From positions 1-10,312 of the forward strand of contig JAATVK010000046.1 of the NCBI GenBank assembly GCA_014523485.1: DNA of 10,312 nucleotides. Direction: 5' to 3'. Made by a program: the position numbers and the translations under genes. The notes under the pieces were generated by a model. It saw nothing but the letters and a program-made list of their open reading frames with translations. It was not told the DNA's origin and did no database searches. This DNA is from Nitrososphaerales archaeon TH5894 (GTDB taxonomy: Archaea; Thermoproteota; Nitrososphaeria; Nitrososphaerales; Nitrososphaeraceae). Positions 7,204-10,312 of the stretch are shown one piece after another (position 1 is the stretch's first letter; each line of letters starts with the position of its first letter).

Positions 7204-7210
7204 TTATATA
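7204..7210 (+). promoter_or_regulatory. TATA box of the metallophosphoesterase gene
   Basis: TTATATA is centred about 31 bases before the ATG at 7238, giving a leader of only a few bases. It lies within the 190-bp divergent spacer shared with the NHL gene. The two TATA boxes are about 130 bp apart, so a shared regulator would be possible. Confidence 0.55.
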
Positions 7211-7237
7211 CCGGCCAAATATAGATTTATTGACACT

Positions 7238-8473
7238 ATGGTAGAAATTTATAATAACTTCTATTTTTTGCCATTATTTCTACTGCTATCTACCTTAAGT
7301 TTATTTAACATTGGAATTATCTTTGGAGGCGAGGAAGATTTTTTTGGCATATTTCCTGAAGACTATTATGATCCCCGTGATTATGGACAAGATTCAGTTA
7401 CTCCAGACCAGATGAATGAAGATGAAACAATTAACCTAGAAAAACCTATTAAAGATGGTTTGGGAAAATCAACAAATTCTCTATCAGAAAATGAATCTGA
7501 TAATTTGAATTTTATAGCTGTGGGAGATTGGAAGTGTAATGAACAAACTAAAAAAACAATTAATAGAATAACACAGTTACAACCTGACCTTATATTAGGT
7601 CTAGGTGATTATACATTTGAAAATATCTCTCCTCAGTGCTGGTTTGACATTTCCAAGCCTATTGACGATATAATAAAAATAGCAATAGGCAATCATGATC
7701 TAGATTACCAGAGCTCTTATTATCAATTATTGGACCATTATAATCTATACAAACCATATTATTCATTTAATTTTCAAAATATTCACTTTGTAACTATTTC
7801 TACTGAACACCCCTTTGAACAAGGTAGTATTCAGTATGAATTTATTCAATATGATTTAGAAAAATCCTTACAAGACCCATCAATTGTATGGAGAATAGTA
7901 TTTCTTCACAAACCGATGTATACAGCATCAGATTTTGATGAAAACGCATCTGAGGAACTGAAGAAAACATTCCATAAATTATTTGAGAAATATCATGTTG
8001 ACATTGTATTATCTGGTCATACTCAATATTATCAAAGATCTCTCCCTCTTTCATATAACAGCGACAATCCAGCCTATCCTGTGGTTATGGATAACCTTAA
8101 TTATGATTATACAGATAGCGATGGTATAATTTTTCTGACGGCTGGGACAGCAGGAGATGAATTACATACAATCGATTATTTGCTTCCTTATTATGTTGTA
8201 CAAGAGAGATATTATGGAATGTTAAATTTTGACCTGAAAAATAGTGGACAAACTTTAGTTGGTACATTTTATGATACAGAAAATCTTGATAAAGTGGATG
8301 AATTTGAGGTCTCTAAGGATAGGACTGGAAAAAAAATATATTCTGACGAACATTCTCAACATTATAATAATAAATATTTTTCTTATCCTGAGGAAAAATC
8401 GTGGATCTTTAATAATCGTATACATTTAACCGGCAATGATGCAGAATATGATAAGATGAGAGTTGACGGATAA
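7238..8473 (+). CDS. Secreted metallophosphoesterase of the purple-acid-phosphatase-like type
   Basis: This 411-residue protein has a hydrophobic N-terminal export or anchor helix (about 9-31) and an acidic linker (32-88). The calcineurin-like phosphoesterase fold (89 to about 345) shows the metal-binding blocks in order: AVGDWKC (D97), GLGDYTFE (D124), IGNHD (N152, H153), LHKP (H224) and SGHTQYYQR (H261). The last block aligns with GHxHxYxR of purple-acid-phosphatase-like enzymes, but the second histidine is Gln263. That residue normally binds a metal, so one metal site may be altered or the activity weakened. About 65 further residues (346-411) are acidic and aromatic, with no domain I recognise. 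Expected activity is hydrolysis of phosphate esters outside the cytoplasm; substrate unknown. It appears monocistronic behind its own TATA box. Confidence 0.9.
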   Translation: MVEIYNNFYFLPLFLLLSTLSLFNIGIIFGGEEDFFGIFPEDYYDPRDYGQDSVTPDQMNEDETINLEKPIKDGLGKSTNSLSENESDNLNFIAVGDWKCNEQTKKTINRITQLQPDLILGLGDYTFENISPQCWFDISKPIDDIIKIAIGNHDLDYQSSYYQLLDHYNLYKPYYSFNFQNIHFVTISTEHPFEQGSIQYEFIQYDLEKSLQDPSIVWRIVFLHKPMYTASDFDENASEELKKTFHKLFEKYHVDIVLSGHTQYYQRSLPLSYNSDNPAYPVVMDNLNYDYTDSDGIIFLTAGTAGDELHTIDYLLPYYVVQERYYGMLNFDLKNSGQTLVGTFYDTENLDKVDEFEVSKDRTGKKIYSDEHSQHYNNKYFSYPEEKSWIFNNRIHLTGNDAEYDKMRVDG

Positions 8474-8587
8474 AGGGTGAAATTATATATTTTTGCCTAT
8501 AGTATAGCCTGTAAGAAATTTGTTTAAAAAAATTATAAATAGCAAATAGAAACTGTGATTTTAAAAATATCAAAATAAATAAAATTT

Positions 8588-8603
8588 TAATGTATATACA
8601 TTA
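8588..8603. repeat. 16-bp perfect palindrome TAATGTATATACATTA
   Basis: The sequence equals its own reverse complement over 16 bases. It lies 115 bases downstream of the phosphoesterase stop and far from any start codon, so it is not an obvious operator. A cruciform, a protein site or chance in AT-rich DNA are all possible. Confidence 0.6.
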
Positions 8604-8890
8604 TATGTATTAAATTAAGTATTTTTTCTAGTATTTATATTTGTCCAATATAAGTTTACAGAACTCCTATTACAACTTTTATAATTTCTGAAAGATAGCG
8701 TAGTGTGCGATTTGTAGATTAACATCCGGAAGAGCAAAAAATTCCGAAAGTTATTAATAAATTAAGATAGCTAATTACTAAATTCCTGCTTAATGTTCTA
8801 CTAAATTTTCTATAACAAAATGTAAAATACAAGTTAAAACTGAGGTAATAGTTTCAAAGAAAGAGAAATAATGTGAAGGAAATATGTATT

Positions 8891-8896
8891 AAAAAA
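8891..8896 (-). terminator. Possible oligo-T terminator for the DUF192 gene
   Basis: The A6 run on the plus strand reads as T6 on the minus strand, 68 bases beyond the DUF192 stop. It is weak evidence; no stronger T-run lies nearer on that strand. Confidence 0.3.
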
Positions 8897-8963
8897 TATT
8901 TTTAAATAGAAATTGGATATCAATTTTGAATTAAAATGTTGAATTTAGGAAGAAGTGTTCACT

Positions 8964-9506
8964 TTATTCTATTAAGTGAAAATCTATTTGATCTCCTATC
9001 TTGAGATGGTGTTTGTTTGCAAATCCAGCTATTGTTTCTAAAACATATAAAGATTCTTTTAGTGGCTTATAACTAGGACAATAAAATGCCATTGTACATG
9101 GTTGTAACTCTTCTTCTATATGTACAATGGAAAAGTTTTCATCTAACCAAATGATATCGATAGGAAAATGCATATTTTTCATCCAGAATGATGCTTTCCT
9201 AGGTTCTTCCAAATAAAACAACATTCCTTCGTTTTCATTCATAAAATTTTTAATGGATAGTCCATCCTGTTTTTGTTTTTCTGTAAGAGCTATATCAACA
9301 AAGATCTTGAAGTGGTCTATAATTAAATATCCTTTTAAATAATTGGAATCATTATTAGAATTATTTGTTAAGGTGTCTTGTATGGTGTTTTTCTGATAAG
9401 CAAATACAAATAACTTTTCTGTTTCTATTACTGTAATTGAATACTGAAATAGAAATACAAAGAGGACACATAATAATGAGGCATTTAGAATTTTTAGGAT
9501 CAACAA
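8964..9506 (-). CDS. Exported DUF192 family protein
   Basis: This protein of 180 residues has an N-terminal hydrophobic helix (about 3-26, signal or anchor), a polar N/S-rich linker (40-56) and a complete DUF192 domain (58-180). Family landmarks are DIALTEKQKQDGLS (71-84), GMLFYLEEPRKASFWMKNM (94-112), FPIDIIWLDE (114-123), the PC...C..Y pair (C137, C143) and the closing LETIAGFANKHHLKIGDQIDF (156-176, quoted only in outline). The family is widespread, often exported, and has no settled biochemical role. The frame has no ATG near its beginning; TTG at 9506-9504 (or the next TTG) is the only reasonable start that keeps the export helix, since an in-frame stop lies about 15 codons upstream. It follows the zinc-ribbon gene by 57 bp on the same strand and is probably co-transcribed. 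Confidence 0.88.
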   Translation of the reverse strand: MLILKILNASLLCVLFVFLFQYSITVIETEKLFVFAYQKNTIQDTLTNNSNNDSNYLKGYLIIDHFKIFVDIALTEKQKQDGLSIKNFMNENEGMLFYLEEPRKASFWMKNMHFPIDIIWLDENFSIVHIEEELQPCTMAFYCPSYKPLKESLYVLETIAGFANKHHLKIGDQIDFHLIE

Positions 9507-9563
9507 TTTGTTATCTAAAGTTAAAAAATGAAGTAATTTAATCCTTATTTATTAGAACATTAA

Positions 9564-9998
9564 TCATTCCTTTTGTTGAAATCCACCAAGAATACTCTTC
9601 GTGAGTAGAACCCCACAATTTCTACAAAATTTGGGATTATTTTCTTCGTTGGAATTAATTTTATGATGATATAGTGGTATTCCACAATTAAAACAAAAAA
9701 TCGTTTTTGAATCATTATTGTTATTATAGTAATAATTGTGCTGTACGGTTGTTGAGGATGCTTTCTTTTTTGTTAGAAGTGGAATTGTCTTAACATTTTC
9801 CCATCTACAACCTAATTCATCATACACTTTGATAATAACAAATACGAATAGTAATTCTATAATAATTGATACAACAAATATCTGAAATTGTATTTCACTT
9901 TTTATAAACGAATAAAATGTTTGAACTATTATGATAGTAAGTAAGCTGATTGCTACGAAGAATAGAATGGAGTATAATTGGCTTGAGATTTTAACCAT
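9564..9998 (-). CDS. Two-TM membrane protein with a C-terminal zinc ribbon
   Basis: This 144-residue protein has two predicted membrane helices (about 8-30 and 37-57), a basic and then asparagine-rich linker (66-97), and a C-terminal zinc ribbon with C102-x2-C105 and C125-x2-C128, each pair in the form FCxNCG. A short N-terminus, a short loop between helices and a basic region after helix 2 would place the ribbon in the cytoplasm. Such small ribbon-bearing membrane proteins are common in archaea and mostly uncharacterised; a scaffolding or sensing role is possible but nothing here decides it. The ATG has no clear Shine-Dalgarno sequence, and an AT-rich element at about 10024-10035 could be its TATA box. 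It is first in a likely two-gene unit with the DUF192 gene. Confidence 0.8.
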   Translation of the reverse strand: MVKISSQLYSILFFVAISLLTIIIVQTFYSFIKSEIQFQIFVVSIIIELLFVFVIIKVYDELGCRWENVKTIPLLTKKKASSTTVQHNYYYNNNNDSKTIFCFNCGIPLYHHKINSNEENNPKFCRNCGVLLTKSILGGFQQKE

Positions 9999-10023
9999 TT
10001 AGTATAAAATATTACTTACAACA

Positions 10024-10035
10024 AACTAAAATAAT
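10024..10035 (-). promoter_or_regulatory. Possible TATA-like element of the zinc-ribbon/DUF192 unit
   Basis: On the minus strand ATTATTTTAGTT is centred about 31 bases before the ATG at 9998. It is a poorer match than the other boxes in this window; a better-looking TTTTATA at 10002-10008 lies too close to the start codon to serve. Confidence 0.3.
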
Positions 10036-10100
10036 ACTATGATCAATTTTTTAAATCATTTGATAAAATCTTATTTTCTATGTTGATCATAAATAACACA

Positions 10101-10312
10101 TTACTCTACCGGATTCCCTTTTTTAAATCTCTCTTCATCTTTACCAAATGACCTAAAAAAAAACCCACTAAATACGATGACTGCAGCCAATGCAGTAGAT
10201 GCAATGACCCGGTCAATTGGAAGATTAAGGATAAAAGTAACAATAAATGATATACCAGCCGCAACGGCAGCGAGTGGAAACCAACGTTTTACTGCCTCTT
10301 CTTTTCTTTCCA
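10101..10312 (-). CDS. Small two-TM membrane protein, possibly complete but for its first base
   Basis: Reading the minus strand from the right edge gives 69 codons and then TAA (10103-10101). The protein begins ERKEEAVKRWFPLAAVAAG and has two hydrophobic helices (about 11-28 and 34-50) joined by a short LPIDR turn, then a charged tail ending in FKKGNPVE. The codon cut by the edge is NTG, so it may be the start codon itself; if so the gene is about 70 residues and almost entirely visible. I do not recognise a family. A run of nine T in the coding strand (plus 10155-10163) encodes Phe-Phe-Phe and is a spot where a sequencing or replication slip would change the C-terminus. It ends 102 bp before the zinc-ribbon gene starts. 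Confidence 0.65.
   Translation of the reverse strand, partial: ERKEEAVKRWFPLAAVAAGISFIVTFILNLPIDRVIASTALAAVIVFSGFFFRSFGKDEERFKKGNPVE

Larger units (their letters stand above)
8474..8963. other. Gene-free convergent spacer with short inverted repeats
   Basis: These 490 bp lie between two convergent genes. I find no supportable coding frame and no tRNA. They contain a T5 run (8490-8494) soon after the phosphoesterase stop, a 16-bp perfect palindrome (8588-8603), a small hairpin with CGGAA/TTCCG arms (8727-8731 and 8742-8746) in a locally GC-richer patch, and an A6 run (8891-8896), which reads as T6 after the DUF192 gene on the minus strand. Confidence 0.55.

Noticed and set aside
7842..8054. 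70-codon minus-strand open frame
   Set aside because: It lies wholly inside the phosphoesterase gene, antisense to well-conserved motifs such as LHKP and SGHT, and its translation shows no domain, export signal or plausible composition.

Overview
The window is AT-rich (roughly 30% GC by eye). Most genes that head a unit have a TATA-like box about 25-31 bases before the start codon and almost no leader, and terminators look like plain oligo-T runs. Together with four cupredoxin or cupredoxin-derived domains plus one more T1 copper domain in just two genes, a zinc-ribbon membrane protein, and propeller and DUF192 proteins with export signals, this points to an ammonia-oxidising archaeon (Nitrososphaerota/Thaumarchaeota, perhaps a Nitrosocosmicus-like soil lineage). 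The lineage is an inference: there is no rRNA or amo gene here.

Layout, left to right. (1) 1-267 (+) is the 3' end of a gene with a Q/P-rich tail built from a perfect 18-bp tandem repeat. (2) 309-674 (+) is a small PH-like protein. (3) 675-1464 is a gene-free stretch of nearly 800 bp ending in a strong TATA box. (4) 1465-2559 and 2559-5786 (+) are two multicopper-oxidase paralogues overlapping by one base (TAATG). (5) 6070-7047 (-) is a secreted six-bladed NHL propeller, convergent to the oxidase pair. (6) 7238-8473 (+) is a secreted metallophosphoesterase, divergent from it. (7) 8474-8963 is a gene-free convergent spacer. (8) 9998-8964 (-) holds a two-TM zinc-ribbon protein followed by an exported DUF192 protein. 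(9) 10101-10312 (-) is a small two-TM protein running to the window edge.

The main result is the oxidase pair. Both proteins derive from a two-domain, SLAC-like (small laccase) multicopper oxidase, but each has lost the half of the active site that the other keeps. The first (364 aa) retains the domain-1 copper motifs (HVHG and YHDH) and has lost HxxHxH and HCH in domain 2. The second (1075 aa) has lost the domain-1 motifs through a deletion of about 55 residues, but retains HTFHLH and HCHxxxHxxxxM in domain 2. Added together they give exactly eight trinuclear-cluster histidines and one type-1 copper site. In two-domain oxidases the trinuclear cluster sits between domain 1 of one subunit and domain 2 of the next, so the simplest reading is an obligate hetero-oligomer. 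The second protein also carries an amicyanin-like cupredoxin domain, a His-rich YVTN-type beta-propeller and a helical Q/N-rich tail, so it looks like an extracytoplasmic copper electron-transfer machine. Substrate and electron acceptor cannot be read from the sequence.
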